Positions 44,817 to 58,493 of a stretch of 64,000 nt of DNA are shown here, one piece after another. The position numbers and the translations under genes are program-made. The notes beneath the pieces were generated by a model. It was not told the origin of the DNA and searched no databases. It saw only the letters and a list, made by a program, of their open reading frames with translations. Positions within the stretch are counted from its first letter, which is position 1. Each line of letters opens with the position of its first letter. Origin of the DNA: Caenorhabditis remanei (Eukaryota > Nematoda > Chromadorea > Rhabditida > Rhabditidae); NCBI RefSeq assembly GCF_010183535.1, contig NC_071331.1, positions 16,802,001 through 16,866,000 on the forward strand, given 5' to 3'.

Positions 44817-46834
44817 ATGATTGAAATCAATGATACATGTGCTGAAGATCCTCCGCAAGCTGATGCATTTCGAATGATTTTAATTGTTGGAATCGGGACA
44901 GTTGTCTGTTCGATCGGAATTGTTCTCAACAGTTTCCTTCTTCTTTCATTCCGACGTCTGGATGTTTTCCGATCGAATCTCCTCTATTTGTTTCTTCTGG
45001 CTTGTCTCGATATTCTTGTTGAACTTTGTTTCATGGTCAGTTTATTTTCTTCTTCCGCATACTTTCTTCGTCTGAAACAATTCAATTAACTGTTGATTCT
45101 TCACCTGCAATTCTGGAGAATGCACGAGTGTTTTCAGTTGGATTTGTTAATTGAATTGTCGAGTGTTTTATTGGAAGACGAAGAAAAAGGTTGCGGTGGT
45201 CATTTGAAAAGAACGAAAAAAGAAGAGAATGTTTTTTGAGCTGCTACCGGGGGATTCTGAAAAAATCCAATGTAAAAGCAACAGTGATTGTCTAGATTTA
45301 ATAAACATACCTTTCTCAAAATCGAATTCGTAATTTCCAGTTAATCTTCCCATCATCCCTTGTCTGGGATTACTTCCGCGTGGAATTCCTCTACACTTGT
45401 TGGCATTTCTATATCAAATACGTGTCAACTGTTGGCCAAGTTCTCATTGCTGCATCGACTCTTCTTATCGTCGCTGCCTCATTCGAACGATACATTTGTT
45501 CCCTGAAATCTTCTATCCAATTCTCTCCTCAACGAAGATTTCTTTTCATTTCAATCGTTGGAACATGTGCACTTTTTATGAAAGGATCCGTGTTCTTTGA
45601 ACTCGAACTACAGTCACTTCCACATTGTCCACCTTTCCAGAATCTGAGACTGGATCTCTCAGAAATTACTAGAAGGTGAACAGATTTAAAAGAGGTTTAA
45701 AACAAAAAAGGATTTCAGTGAGAGCTACAAAACGATATGGATGTTCTGGTGTCGATCAATTTTCAATGTATTCCTCCCGTTTTCTCTATTATTAATTCTC
45801 AATTCTCTCACAATTACGAATCTCAATAAATTACATATCAATGGATTTCAATCAGTTCTCGTTGAAGTAAGTCTCTCTTTATCATTCTCTCTATATATTT
45901 CGTTGCTTCTGTTCAAGCTTCTTCTGAGTTCTCTGTGTGATTGATGTGATTGTGTTCTATTCAGAATCGTTGTCAGAGTGATGCGACATCTTCTGAACCT
46001 TCATTGCCTGATAATATCTCTTGTCGACCACTTCTCGGACCTTCTATCACGTCTTCTACAATCAATAGCTTCGCTTCTTCGAATGATGTGAGCTTTGCAG
46101 CTATTCATGTTCCCACTGCTTCGCATGGTCTAAGTTTTTAATCGGTTTTTGAGTTTGAAGTGAATTTAAGAGTGGCTTTTGTTCGAAAAATAAGGAAAGA
46201 CTGTTACACATTTTAAGTTCAACTAGGTTCATACAGTAACCCGAATTCTTTGCTTCGCTTCGTAAATCTTGAAAAAATTCTGAAAGTTTTAAGATCAAAG
46301 TATCCAGTTTAAGTTTTCCTACCCAAAGCATAATTTTCCTTTCAGCAAATGCCAACTCTTCTCCGTCGAAACTCGGAAGCATGTGCTGCTCGTCGTCGGA
46401 AGCGTGATGCGACACGCACGTTGGCAGCTCTTATTACTATCTATCTATTGACAAATACATTAAACCTGCTGATAACCATAATGGAATTCATTAACCCCGA
46501 TGTATTAGGTAGTCTTGGAGAGGGATGGACATACAAGTGAGTCTTTCTTCTTTCTTTCTTATCAGCTAGGAGGAAATGTTTCAGATATTTGGCCGACTTG
46601 TCATCAGTACTCACAATTTCTTCAACTGCATTCCGACTTCCTGTCTATTTTCATTGCAATGGTGATATACGAGCTCAGATTCGAGATTTTGCGAAAAGTT
46701 GTTTTATTGATCAAAATGAGAAGAAGAAATTGGTGAGAATGCAAAAATACTCGGTTCGAGAGACTCACCTTTTTCGTTTTCAGGGAAAACTAACAATGCC
46801 CATCGCATCCTCTTCAACTGAATCCGTATTATGA
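44817..46834 (+). CDS. rhodopsin-family seven-transmembrane receptor (peptide-receptor-like)
   Basis: Seven exons, 404 residues: 44817-45035, 45341-45675, 45719-45866, 45965-46087, 46346-46536, 46585-46732 and 46784-46834. A short N-terminus with one sequon and one Cys precedes TM1 (ILIVGIGTVVCSIGIVLNSFLLLSF, containing the Asn of TM1). TM2 has LACLDILVELCF. TM3 ends SFERYICS, an E/DRY-type box. TM5 is WMFWCRSIFNVFLPFSLLLILNS. The third cytoplasmic loop is long, Ser-rich and partly encoded by exon 4. TM6 is TRTLAALITIYLLTNTLNLLI. TM7 is STAFRLPVYFHCNG, in place of NPxxY. The style fits the nematode FMRFamide-like peptide receptor group, but I cannot name the gene. Exon 4's donor was taken as GAT|GTGAGC (46088). 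The ATG directly follows TTTTCAG, so SL trans-splicing or an upstream non-coding exon is likely. Confidence 0.85.
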
Positions 46835-46916
46835 ACAAATTCTCGGTTGCTCTCTTTCATGTTGATACTCATTGAATTACGTGTATTTACGGTTTTATAC
46901 AGTCCAAATTTGTACA

Positions 46917-46922
46917 AATAAA
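46917..46922 (+). terminator. polyadenylation signal of GPCR gene
   Basis: AATAAA about 85 nt after the GPCR stop codon. Confidence 0.7.
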
Positions 46923-49741
46923 CTTGTTCATAAGTGCGAATTCGGACAAGGAAATGCTCCACTACATGTTTCATCTCAAAAATTCTTCAAAAACAAACAG
47001 TTTTCAGGAAAATGAACGAACCGAAATAATATGAAAAAGAATTTCTCCTTTTCTGGACCTAAGTAGATCTTGGGAATTAATTCCGGAATTCTCTGTAAAA
47101 AATTACAAATTTCGAATTAATTCGAGACAATTTTCAAACTCCCGCTGCTTTTGATTTGCGTGACCTAGAAACTTCTGGTCGTGTAGTCCTCGAGGACAAG
47201 CTGAAATTTTTGTTTCTGTAATTATTTTTTTTCCAAATATGTTTCATTTATTTTTTCAATTTATATAGGTACTTGTCTTTTTCTAGAACTCGTCCAACTT
47301 TATTTATTTTGAATATCTGAAGTTGTTTCTCTCCGCATATTATCGCCTCGTGCCAATCTTCTCTCCTATCTAATGTTTTTATTTCCCAGAGTGTTTTCTG
47401 AGTAATTTACAATGTTTAACCTGAGAATCTAAACGTGTCATTTTGATTTATCGGCTCGATCAGATAACCGATAACACACCGTTTACGATGTGCTCTCTTC
47501 TTCTCGCGCAAACAACATTCGTGTCTCGTTTTTATCTGCCCAACTCATCAACAGGTACACTTGGTTTGAGAGTGTTAGAAGTGTCTTCACTCTCTCTTTT
47601 GCTCCTTAATTATCTATTCACTTCACTCCCGATTTTATTTGCCCCGTAAAAACGACGTCTGAGAAATTCGAGATAACCGACTTCTTCGTTCGCATTCATT
47701 TTCTATTTGTTTTTGTGTACACGCATTCAAAGATCTCAAGACAAAAACCACTGGCTCGTTTAGAATTCATTCTTGTGAGCCCATTTTGATCTGAATCTCA
47801 CATTAAAAAAAAACTGAAATCTTCTTTTTTTCGAATCTCTTGTCGAGAATGGAACATTTATTTTCTCACTCAAACCGAAAGAGCATAATCTTATTCTCTC
47901 AATCGCTGTCATTCCCTTTCCCAGCATCTAAACCAGAATCTCATTTTCTCAACTGTAACAAACGTCACATTCCTTTCTTCTTTTCGTTTTTTTTCTTTTT
48001 AGGTTACCCGGCTTCCCTACCATTAATTCTCATGCAATAATTTTTATTACCCATTAAAAATTTGTTCCTTGAAGTTCTTCCCGAATTTATTCACCCTTCC
48101 GTGACCCAACCGTCTCACCTATCTCTACTTTTTCTTCTTGTTCCCCTAGTTTTTTCTGAAAATTATTCAACCTTGAAGCGTGAATGCGTGACTGCCTGCC
48201 GAGAAGCGTCAACCGGTAAATCACTTGGGAGAGTAGTTTTATTATTTCAAAAACTTTCCACGATTCATCTATATATCATATCCCATTTCGAAATGGAACA
48301 AAAGAGGCTATCGTAGAGAAATGTACCGCTCTTTCTGAGGCCCCCGAAAAAGTGAAAAAGCGGTTAGATTTGAAAAAACGGTCGTAAATTTGACGCATGA
48401 ATAGTTTCGGATGCGAAGAAGAAGACTGGGAGAAATAACTGACTTTTTTGAAATCCAATCTGACTTGTTAACTGAGAGCTTTCAACATGTCAGAAATGTA
48501 CAAAATGCTAAGTATTCTTATCCATCAGCCGGCAAAAATGAGAATTTAATAAAATTCTGAAAATCAATCAGAAATGTCTCATGGTGTTGTGCAGGCAATC
48601 GAATGCATTAGCTGTCGACGCGTGCTTCAACCGGAGAGCGATTCCATTAAAATCCGCATTCTCGTCTCCCGTTTGTTTGACTTTGTAGGTTACTGTTCTG
48701 TCGTCGACTTTCACCGGAATGCTTCTATTTTTTCTTTACATCGAGATGATAGATTCTGTCTTTTGATATATAAATTCAAATTTATGACCGCGATTGTCAA
48801 AATGAGTCAGTATAACAAGAAAAGATGCCGCATGTTACGAGGCGGAATGCATCCCTTTGTGACTAGGAGTGAGAGAAATTATGTACAGTGTATGAAAAAG
48901 TGATAAAAGGTTCCGACTGATAGAGAGGTGGTAAACATCGATTTTCAAATCTGTAGGTTTATCTCGGGTGCCAGAGCAAATTTAGTAGTTTTCTCTCCTG
49001 ACGTAAACAAAGATCCAGGCTAGTTGATTAAACTAGAATTTGTACCAGATTTAGATAAAGCAGGTAGCCAAAACAAATAAGATTTCTTTCCTACAGCATG
49101 TAGAGATTTGAATCTATTTGAATCTATTCAGATGATTCTCGGAAAAAATTCCACTGCATTATTCAGTTCTAGACTCAGAAATGCTCTAAATGCTTTTCAA
49201 CTTTGTCATTCTAGTCTTCTTTTAAACTTATTCGATTAACTCTCAATTCCTCTCACGACTCTTAATTGCTGCCATTTCATTTTCTCAAAAAAGGACATCG
49301 TGTGCTTCTTCTCTTTTCTTATCCAGCTCATCCTCATTTTAATAGGCTCCTTTCCGTTTTCCACACGGTCATCCGGCTCCTTTCTATCGTCGCCAAAACG
49401 TCCATCGGCTCTCTTCTCATATTTCAATCCGCTTCTTCCTTCTTTTTTCCGCCCCGCAACGACGACACCAACAGATGCCCCTGTCTTATTTTCTGTAAGC
49501 CCCGCCTCCAATTCTCCCCGCCCGTCTTCTCCCGTGTCTGCACCCTCTGATCAACTGGCCCGTGTCTTCTCACCCCCTTTCTCCTACTGCCTAGTAGTGG
49601 TCAGTTCCCCTTTTCATCGGTGCACAAACATTTAGACTTCTTTCTCATTTCGGTTTTCATCACCTTCTTCTTTTGTTACCTTCTCTATGTCTCCTCTCAT
49701 TTCATTTGTTCATCTTTCATTTTTTCACTTTTCAGAACAAA
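46923..49741. other. intergenic / efn-4 upstream region
   Basis: 2.8 kb without a supported gene, T/C-rich on the plus strand. The final part is the likely efn-4 promoter. An acceptor TTTTCAG at 49729-49735 lies six bases before the efn-4 ATG and suits SL trans-splicing. Confidence 0.5.
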
Positions 49742-52700
49742 ATGAAACGACCTGTCGAATTTTTATTAACAACATGCTCCCTCCTACTACTTGGATCCTT
49801 TCCCCACACATCTGCCGATGAACATGTTATCTACTGGAACTCAACGAATCCTATGTAAGTCGTTCTCTTTCAAAAAGTTCCTATTTCCAAAAAGTTACAC
49901 ATTTGATAGTACGATGGTGCTCCAAACCACTTCGCGCGCGCGAATTATAATCTTATCAAGTTGGGCAAACAGTTAGCTTGAAACTACTACTGACCATCAT
50001 TATTGTTCGCTAAATAGATAAGAGAAAATGCCGATAAAAGTGCAGGTGCTTCTATAGAAAAGTTATTTCGACTTTAGGGGGGACAGCTGCTTCAACCTCC
50101 TAGGCTCTTCATTTTGTTTAGAAAACTGGGGAATGTGAGAACATAGACTTCTTTGAATTCTCTCGTCTTCTTCTTATAAATTGTAAATGTGACGGGACGA
50201 AGCAGTTATCGAATGTATTGTTTTGCCGCAGGGACCACTAGAATCCGGTGTGGAGTCTCTCCATTAGAGTCACATCACCTGCTCCTTTCGTCTTCTTATT
50301 CACTTGTTTACCGATCCACACGTCTTCTTCTACTTATCCCCTCTCTGAATAGCTTCCTGAGAATTCGTCCTATTTCAATACTTTCTGATCATTTTAACGG
50401 GAGAACAGCCTATAGAAGGGTACCCAAACTTAACCGCCACTGGTTATTTGCATAACAACAGAGAAACGGTATGCGCATTGTTTAGGTGGAGGTCGGTGTC
50501 ACTTTTTGTCAGGTGTCAACACGTCTCGCTCCTATTGAGTTAACTAGGTGTGTCATTCCATAACCCAACACATGTTCTAATTTTTATTGAACAATGAATA
50601 GGGTTTTCCCAGAAGCCACCACGAGATGAGTTAGATTAGCACTCAACAGTCATGGTCGTTATCTGAAGTTACGTCAAACTTAACGATGACACATCAAGAT
50701 AGTGAAATCTATGATTGGCTGGGACACCTAGTAGAATCTGTTCCGGAAGAGAAATGTGTGTGCTTTCGCATGGTCCCGTTTGTTTAGAGTAATATCAATA
50801 TCCACTTGAGAAGAGTTGCGTAGTGGTGGTTATTTGGAGCCCTTCGCTTCATGTTTGCATACGGATTTTTGACAATCTCTCAGACGGTGTGTACATTATG
50901 CAACGCAGGTGTGGAAAGAAGAAACTACTTTCAGGGGAGGTCCTCTTCTAAGATGTACTAGACATGTTTGATGCGATTAAAAGAAGTCTAGAGTACGACA
51001 AAATTGCTTGTCTCTGGCTTCTTGCTCTCCGTTTCACTTGAAGAGCCCATTTCCGGCTCCGTGTTATTGGAATGTGGGTGGTCCTCTCTTCTCGTTATTT
51101 TTAGGAGCGAACCACTTGACATCTGTCCTCCACGACGATACCACGGTGACCTTACTTCTTCTTCTTCTTTCTGTGATTCAGAATTTATCGTCTCCGTTTT
51201 CTGGGCACAGGCGGCGCATGATTTACGGCGTCGCTCCCTCCATCCGATCCTTATCCTTGTAATAATCTGCGGTCGCAACGAGAGAAACGGCAAAAAAGCG
51301 ATTCCTCTGTTTAACCTCAGATTTTCCTTCTTCATTTGAAATCACAAAAGAACAGTTTTCAAATGAGCCACCATCTGCTTCCTGTGTGAAACGAAAACTG
51401 TCGTATCGAGTGTCTCATGCTTACGTCACAACTTTCTCTACCCAGAGTTTTGTTTTCCCAGTGGCGGAAGTCTCAAAGGCTCTACGCAACACTCATTACC
51501 GCATACAGTAGTGTTATAGATACTGTTCTTGCTCCAAACAAAGAACACAAAGAACAGTAAGAAACGTTTGTAGAAAAAACACCTGTTTCACCCATTCGCA
51601 CACCATTTTCGGATGCTATCTTCCTGATCGAGATGGGGTCGTTTACATGTGCCGCAAACGACGCCGTCGCACATCATTAATAGAACGCGGTAATAGCCAG
51701 AGCGGCTGATCGAATCGCTTAGAAAGTGACAAAGTTGATCTACAAAGACTGGTGGAGACACCTGTCCTGTTGACGGATTCAAAAGATTTGAAAACGAAGG
51801 TTCTCATACCTAAAGAAGTGATGAATTTGCATATGACTGGGAGGGATAAGAATGGCTGACTGTAGAAGTAGTAGTCCTTCTTTCGATGCAAATCTCTATT
51901 CTTTTGTTATTGGGACCCTTGGAAGGACGCGAAAAGTGTCCGCGCACGCGAGGGTGACCGGTCCAAGATTTACAGGCAGTTCGGTGCACACTTCTTTTGA
52001 AAGGTGCCGACCGTCTGTCGCAGGCAATAGATTTGTCTGTCCTACAATAATAATAACGAGGACAAAAATAATGAAGAAGAAGAAGATGGTAATGATTATA
52101 AGAAAGGATCAAGAATATATCGTTGGCAATGGGTTAATCTTAAAATTAGAAGGATGCCCGACATCTACCGAACCATCTGTACATTTTTTGCGCAATGCTA
52201 AATACCATTGAGAGCGGAGAGACGACTAATTAGTACTTGATAAGCTTATTATAATAATGAAGTATGACGAGGAAGGGGAGATTGAGGGAGAACCAATTAA
52301 ACTGATATTCATCTGGTTTTGATGCTCATGTAAACTGACAGCCTGTTGACTATTGACACCAAATGGCATGGCCTGTTCATGCTAACATATGGATCTAGAG
52401 AGCACTCGTCTGTTTTTTTCCCTTCTTTCATATTCTATATTTGCAATATCCGCGAAAGCACCCCTCACACCAACAGCCATATCCGTCGTTTGAATGAGCA
52501 ATCACGTACATTTTGTACGTTTCAATTTGTCTAAAACGCTACGGCTCAAGAAGCTGAGAGAGCAGCTCAGCGAGTCCCGCATTACTAAATCAAAAAGAAA
52601 TCGAAGGGGAGGGGGAGTGTTAGGCAATGAAATAACACTTTTCATGTATGCAAATTACTTGGCTTGAGTAAAGAGTTACTCTCTCATATTTCAGTTACAT

Positions 52701-55700
52701 TTATACACCTTTCTCTCCGAGGTTGTCATAGAAATGAATGAACTCCTAATGAACTGGATCAAGGGGATTTCATGTAAGGACCTGGATAATCTCAACAACT
52801 CTCGGGCTCATTTGTCTTATGGTCATGTTTCAAATAATGCGAGGTTCTCGGATGCAATGGTGCTCACATGTGCTGGGGCGGTTAATTACCTGCGAAAGAG
52901 AGTGGTTCCGGATAAACAAGAGCTTATTTGGTTGAGCTCCAACGTCTTTTCTTGCTCAATTTGAGAGAAGGTTGGGGGTTTTTTTTTCTGGCAGACTGGT
53001 TGTCCGAAAAAAATGGGGGCCAATTTGAGAAATGAGTCGTATGAATATGTAACAGTTGACCCTCTTCTATCCCCACCACCAATTCGAAGAAGGGACGAAA
53101 TAAGTTAATCTTGGACAAGCACTCATTGACCATGGACCCCTGGCCGGACGTTGGGGATTAACCTGAAGGGCCATTGACACGTGTATTGATGCACGAGCTT
53201 CTCGATTGTCTTTCTTCACTTGTTTATTTGCCTTGTTTCGACCCGGATGCTTCTGGTAACTGGAGCTAGGTTTTGTCTTCTCAAATGAGCAACGCAACGA
53301 GACTCGGCTAATTTCCGTTCTGGAATCATCTGTGACACTTTTAAATTGGCTGTGAAATGCATCCAACAACAATCCGTATTTAGTACAACACATTTTGTTT
53401 CCGTAATGCATGATTGAAGAAGAGGGCGTGATTTTTGAGTAGGTGTAAGATGTAGGTGTAATAATGTGTCGTCGTGCGCGTCACCCCCAACAGTTCGTCC
53501 TCGGATGTATCATACCGGGAGAGACACGCTCGGATGAGTTCCGATCCTAATTTGGATGTCACTCAGTCTCTCACTCCCCACTAACCTCATCGACTTGTTT
53601 GGCGGAAAAAGGTGGGGGTCAATCTAGGATGATTGATCCGATTGATAACAAATTGGCATGACACTTGGGCAAGACTCGGTGAGTCTCTAGAGACACGAAA
53701 TAGGTAACAAAGGGGGACTAGGAAATATATCTTTTGAGGATATCTATGGAAGTTCTGAGATGAACCGAGTAATTCTATCCTAATCCCGTCAGCTCTTTAT
53801 TCTATTGTGCTCACTGTTTGTCCACAATAAGTTTGTGTAATAGTTGCGGACGGGTTGAGAGACGATCAAAATTTATGCGATATGGATGAGTCTCGCAAGC
53901 TGTTGAGCTCATCCTCCCAAGAGATGATGTTGCGTAACACGTGTTTGTATTAACACAGAGAACGTCGTTTCGATGTGAATTCATCTGTCGCCATGAGGTT
54001 GAACTCGAGAGGGCCAAACGGAAAGAAATGTGGTTCTTCTTCAACTCACGATGAATTTTTAAACGTGTTTTGATATGTAAAAGTGTTTACTCGGTCACTC
54101 TTTTCTGTTGTGATTCATAAAGTCAGTCGTGGGAACGGACCTTTGCTCCTGTCCACTTTCTCCTCCATCAGTACTTTATTTGTGTGCTTCATGTGCCAAT
54201 TCGCCCTTCAAGATGATTCTATAATAGTGGCCTCGTCTTCTCATCTTTTTTCTATGAGTTTGTATGCCACATAACATAGACGACTCCAAAAAGAGGCAAA
54301 GTAAATTTCGTTTAAAATGGGGATAATTGAGTTGGGTTGTTGTGCTAGTGGCAATTTTCTGCGCTCTTGAGACGGAAAAAAGAGGAAGAAATGGAGAAGA
54401 CGGGACAAAAAAGCGGCAACGATGTCTCTTGACGCATCTTGATAAGGGGGCATACACAGCACGACTTTCGTTGATGACAAGAGACCTCCGAACTCCATTT
54501 GATTAAATTTATGACGTTCTTCTTCTTCATCGTCTCCTTTTCGAGTGAGATACTATAATTATGAACTGCCGATTAATTTATGAGGTCGCCTTACGTCGTC
54601 TGATTTCTGAACGGTTACGACATGAACCATATGAATCGTACTCTTTTTAATTCGAAAAATGGTCTGGTTGCGGTGAACCACGTCACGTTGAATTACGGTA
54701 ATTGGGATTCAGTAAATTAGCGAGAACGCCTGCTGGGGAATAGTGAATCAGATGGACAAAGGGCAGCGAAGAAATGCCGAACCCATTATTAGCAATTAAC
54801 CTTAGACACTGTTTTACAACACAGATGACTCGGCGACTTTTTGCATGGACCTTCTGCCACCTGTCTACAGTAATTTGCTAAAAAGGGAACAACATGTAGA
54901 AGAAGCAATGCAGTCGTCATTCTCCATTAGACATGCGGGAGAGATGTCATCCACTTTTTGGCTCATTTACTTCTCTCCGCGATGCTCCTCAACTCATAAA
55001 ATGTGGACCTCTTCGTGGTAACAACTTAGTCGTAAATGTCCAGAATTTATGAGGGGAAGAACACCCGGAGGATTGTAAAAAGTGAACAGAGAGAATTGGG
55101 TGGCAAATTGATGTGTGAAGTGACCCAAGCCAGAGAAGAAATGTGATACTTTTCGATCCTCTTTCTCTTTTCTTCGCTGAGATTCACACCCTGGATAAAC
55201 GCGTGGCTATTCATTTGGCTTATTAAGGGAGAATAGTAGAAATTGGGATGATTGTTGTCAAATGGCTGTCAATTTATTTGTCTTTTGGCAGACGGTGGCA
55301 GGTGGCATCTCCACTATTGGAATGGTATTAGTGAATGCAGATGCACATGTTCCTGATTATAGAATTGAGAAAGGGTAAACATTGATAATTAGCACAATCT
55401 CAGTTCAACTAGGGAATCTTTGGGTAGTTGTTCACCACTTTATCAATTGGTTCGTTCGGTTGAAGTGCGGCAATAATAGAGTTCCGTTGCCTCTTGTGAT
55501 GCTTTTTCTCTCTTCTCAAGTGCATTGACACATGTCTCGAATGGTAATAGAGTCGGTCTTTTGCAAAAGAGCCAATAGGAGGGGGGCCTTCTTGACCAAA
55601 TGGACGTCTTTTGGCGCAAGTCTTTGTGCTTCTTTATGAGGAGAGCTTACAGTAGAATGACACCGCCAATTAGCAGCGTTGCGTAAGCTATAGGGGGCCA

Positions 55701-56882
55701 CCAGCACGGATTATTTGATTTACGGGGAGGAATTGGATCCAATGATCCGGAAGCGTTACCAACCAACAACCTCTTTGTGTATTCTTCATTAATGGGATAC
55801 GGAAATGAAGACGACCTAAGTTTGTATGTTTCAGGTTCCGAAATCGGCTTCCATTCATTGAAGTAAGACTTGGCGATGTTGTTCGATTTGTGTGTCCAGA
55901 CAATGAGGGACGAAGTAATGGAGAATATTTGACGATCTACGAAGTCACGGAATTCGCAAGAGACGAGTGTGCTCTGGAATCAAATAAAAGAGAAGTCGTT
56001 CGATGTGGAGTGGAGACAAATGCTGAAAAATTGATCCGATCGCATCAGCTGCCTGTTTTGAATCCAAAGCAACCGATACCACCAAAGAATGTTGCACAAT
56101 TCATCAGACCTGTCAATCCGATTCCGAATGGAAAAGAGTATCAACCTGGCTTAACTTACTACTTTATAAGTGAGTTTTTATTGTTTTTATTTCACTTTTT
56201 ATTTCTAATTTTTCAGCAACCTCAAATGGAAAAGCCAGTGGAATTGACCAGAAAATGTACGGCCTTTGTGAATCTCATAACATGCGTCTCTCAATGAAAG
56301 TTTCGCCGAGTCAACCATCGGCCTCAACAATCAAACCGAAGGCACCGACTCGTCGACAAGAGGATTCTGTGACGAAGTCAAGCGCCGAGATGATGGGTGG
56401 ACAGGAGGATGAAGACTCGGAGAATGACAACGCCCATCTGCTTCCAAGAGATTTAGAAATTGCGACTAATCCAAAGTTCCGAAGGCCTTCCCAATTCGAG
56501 CAAGCTGCTGTTTCGGCTGGAGTTCAGGATCAGCAACTGCTCAAAGTGATTCAAATGGCAAAAGAAGGAAAGACGGGAACGTTTGAGAATGATAGACAAG
56601 CAGAAGCACACAAAAATGCAGAGAAAGAAGCATGGCATCCAGTTAGTGTGCAATATGTGGCTGACTTGATGAACACTGCCTATAAGAATGCAGATGAGCG
56701 AGTGACGTATCAAAGAGATCCTGATTTCTTGATACACGAAGAAGGTATGAAGTCAGACATTAGTTTTCATAATCAATTATTTTCTTTCAGACTTCTCCGC
56801 AAATTCGTTGGAATACTCTTCTTCATCGCGTTCTCTGCAATCATTCATAGCCATTTTTGTAGCTGTTGTGTTCTTATTTTGA
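49742..56882 (+). CDS. efn-4: GPI-anchored ephrin EFN-4
   Basis: Four exons, 355 residues: 49742-49854, 55835-56169, 56217-56744 and 56791-56882. A signal peptide (FLLTTCSLLLLGSFP) is followed by the ephrin receptor-binding domain starting HVIYWNSTNPMF. It continues RLGDVVRFVCP, EYLTIYEV, GLTYYFISTS and KMYGLCESHNMRLSMKV, with the four conserved ephrin cysteines visible. A 180-residue acidic/Lys-rich stalk follows. The last exon ends in SSSSRSLQSFIAIFVAVVFLF with no charged tail after it, the hallmark of GPI attachment. Length is close to C. elegans EFN-4. It is the divergent worm ephrin that acts in neuroblast enclosure of the embryo and male tail morphogenesis, partly without the VAB-1 Eph receptor. 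Intron 1 is 6 kb. Assignment as efn-4 rests on the sequence and on gex-2 lying nearby. Confidence 0.93.
49855..55834 (+). other. giant first intron of efn-4, unusual composition
   Basis: 5980 bp between the signal-peptide exon and the ephrin-domain exon. Sampled lines run about 42-50% GC with few homopolymer runs, unlike the T-rich spacers around it. Open frames such as 51852-52211 (+) overlap frames on the other strand and have no recognisable domain, so I do not call a nested gene. The composition suggests many constrained regulatory sites. That is inference. Confidence 0.55.
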
Positions 56883-57251
56883 AATTTCATTCATTTAATT
56901 TTCGTTTTTCCGAATTTGTGATCATCGAGTCATTGACTCTTATCACATATCCATTTGATGCCCTTCAGGTTGTTTCCGGCAAACTCATCCCATTTTCTTT
57001 TCCCGTCTCTAATTTTCTCACCGGTTTGAAATAGTATTTCGTCTGTATGACGGGTTTATCGCTCGAGTCTTTTTAGTTTCATAGATTTGAATCAAATTCT
57101 AATAACTTACTAGTATTTCCTGTTTTAGAAAAACTTCTTGTTTTCTTGTATATAAAGTTTTTATCAAACATAAATCTTAATTTTCAGTTCACAGGCAATA
57201 TAAATTTAGGATATAAAACATGGGAGAATACACAAATTGAAATAAGTAAAA
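56883..57251. other. convergent 3' ends of efn-4 and MOSC gene
   Basis: 369 bp between two convergent stop codons. No canonical AATAAA was found for either gene; variant signals such as TATAAA (about 57150) are present. No gene seen. Confidence 0.6.
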
Positions 57252-58493
57252 TTAGAAAGCAGATGGCTTGTATTTTGCCCAAACGGTCTGTCCGACATGG
57301 ATGTATCCTGGTTTCACAAGTCCAGCGTTGACTCCGAAAATTGGACTTTCTCCGAATTCCTCACGCAGTTTTCCTGGGCCGAGACGGAATTCTCGAAGTT
57401 TCTTGAGTGGTTGCATGTCTTTGTCTTTGGTTCCAGACTCCGGGTCGACAGTAGTCAGAATGCATCTTGTACAAGGCTTAAAACATTGCATTTCTACATC
57501 GCCGATACGCAAGTCAAGCCACTTGTCCTCGTCCCAGGCAGCACAATCATCGACCACGATACATGGACGGAAGTTGATCGAAGAGACATTTTGATTCAAT
57601 TTTGAGTTCAAATCATCCAGAGAAGCTTGAGTTGTGATCATGTATGGAGCCAAGTCAGCATATGCGGTCTGAAATTGTTGCTATTAAAAAAATATATATA
57701 CTCGATTATTTACATCGTCGATTCTCTTTGGAACTGGATTATTCCACCAACCCTCTTCAGTTTTGCACGTTCTTTCAGTGAACAGTCCAGAGTCATACAT
57801 GATGACTCGAGTTCCAGGTTCATCAAGAACATTTGAAAAGAACTCAGCAACGGAGTCCCCACAATCATAGCCGTCAGTGCGAAGGTTGACATGAAGACTG
57901 AAAAGAATGAATGTGTAACATTGGGAAATATTAAATGCTATTTTTCATATTTTATGCTTTTCATTGTATTTTAAAAACTTACTATCCACTTCGCAAATCC
58001 TTCTTAGCTTTCACCTCGTCGATGTTGAATTGAGCACTTCCTTTTTCTGGATATGATACAGTAACAATTCCATTCTCAATGACAGTTTCAACGAGAACCA
58101 TATTTGGTTTTGTTCGTGCTGTGTAGAACTTTCCTTCGCTATTGACAACCAGAAAATGACGATCAAAGTATTCTCCGAAAACTGGACCAAGTGGAGTGCA
58201 TCGGTATTGGAACACCTGGATTTGTTTCAATAAAGTTAATAATTCTATTGTCATCTCACTTCTTTTCCTTTACATGATTTAATTGGATAAAGATGGAGAC
58301 TCTTGATTCGTCCAACTGGAACCCATTCAGGTGTTGTTTTCGTGTATTTTTTCAATAATTCTCGGAGCTTCACAAAGATCTGAACTAAAATTGATAGGAT
58401 TAAGAATCGGCATATTAAACTTACATTCCACGAAACCACTGAAGTTCCAATTATTCCAAGAATAACTTTGCGATCTTCGTACAAACTGGACAT
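57252..58493 (-). CDS. MOSC-domain molybdenum protein, mARC-like
   Basis: Five exons, 340 residues: 58425-58493, 58260-58379, 57983-58215, 57714-57897 and 57252-57668. A single hydrophobic segment near the N-terminus (VILGIIGTSVVSW) resembles the outer-mitochondrial-membrane anchor of mARC. The MOSC N-terminal beta-barrel starts VGRIKSLHLYPIKSCKG. In the MOSC domain, NFRPCIVVDDC...AWDED and QCFKPCTRCILTTVD supply the cysteine expected to bind molybdenum cofactor, and the end motif VKPGYIHVGQTVWAKY is typical. Human mARC reduces N-hydroxylated compounds with cytochrome b5. C. elegans has a MOSC gene on F56A11, as I recall, which fits its place between efn-4 and gex-2. No official symbol was recognised. 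Two GATA-type sites lie just upstream. Confidence 0.9.

Noticed and set aside
51852..52211. 119-codon ORF inside efn-4 intron 1
   Set aside because: It overlaps comparable frames on the other strand, has no domain and no splice or promoter context.
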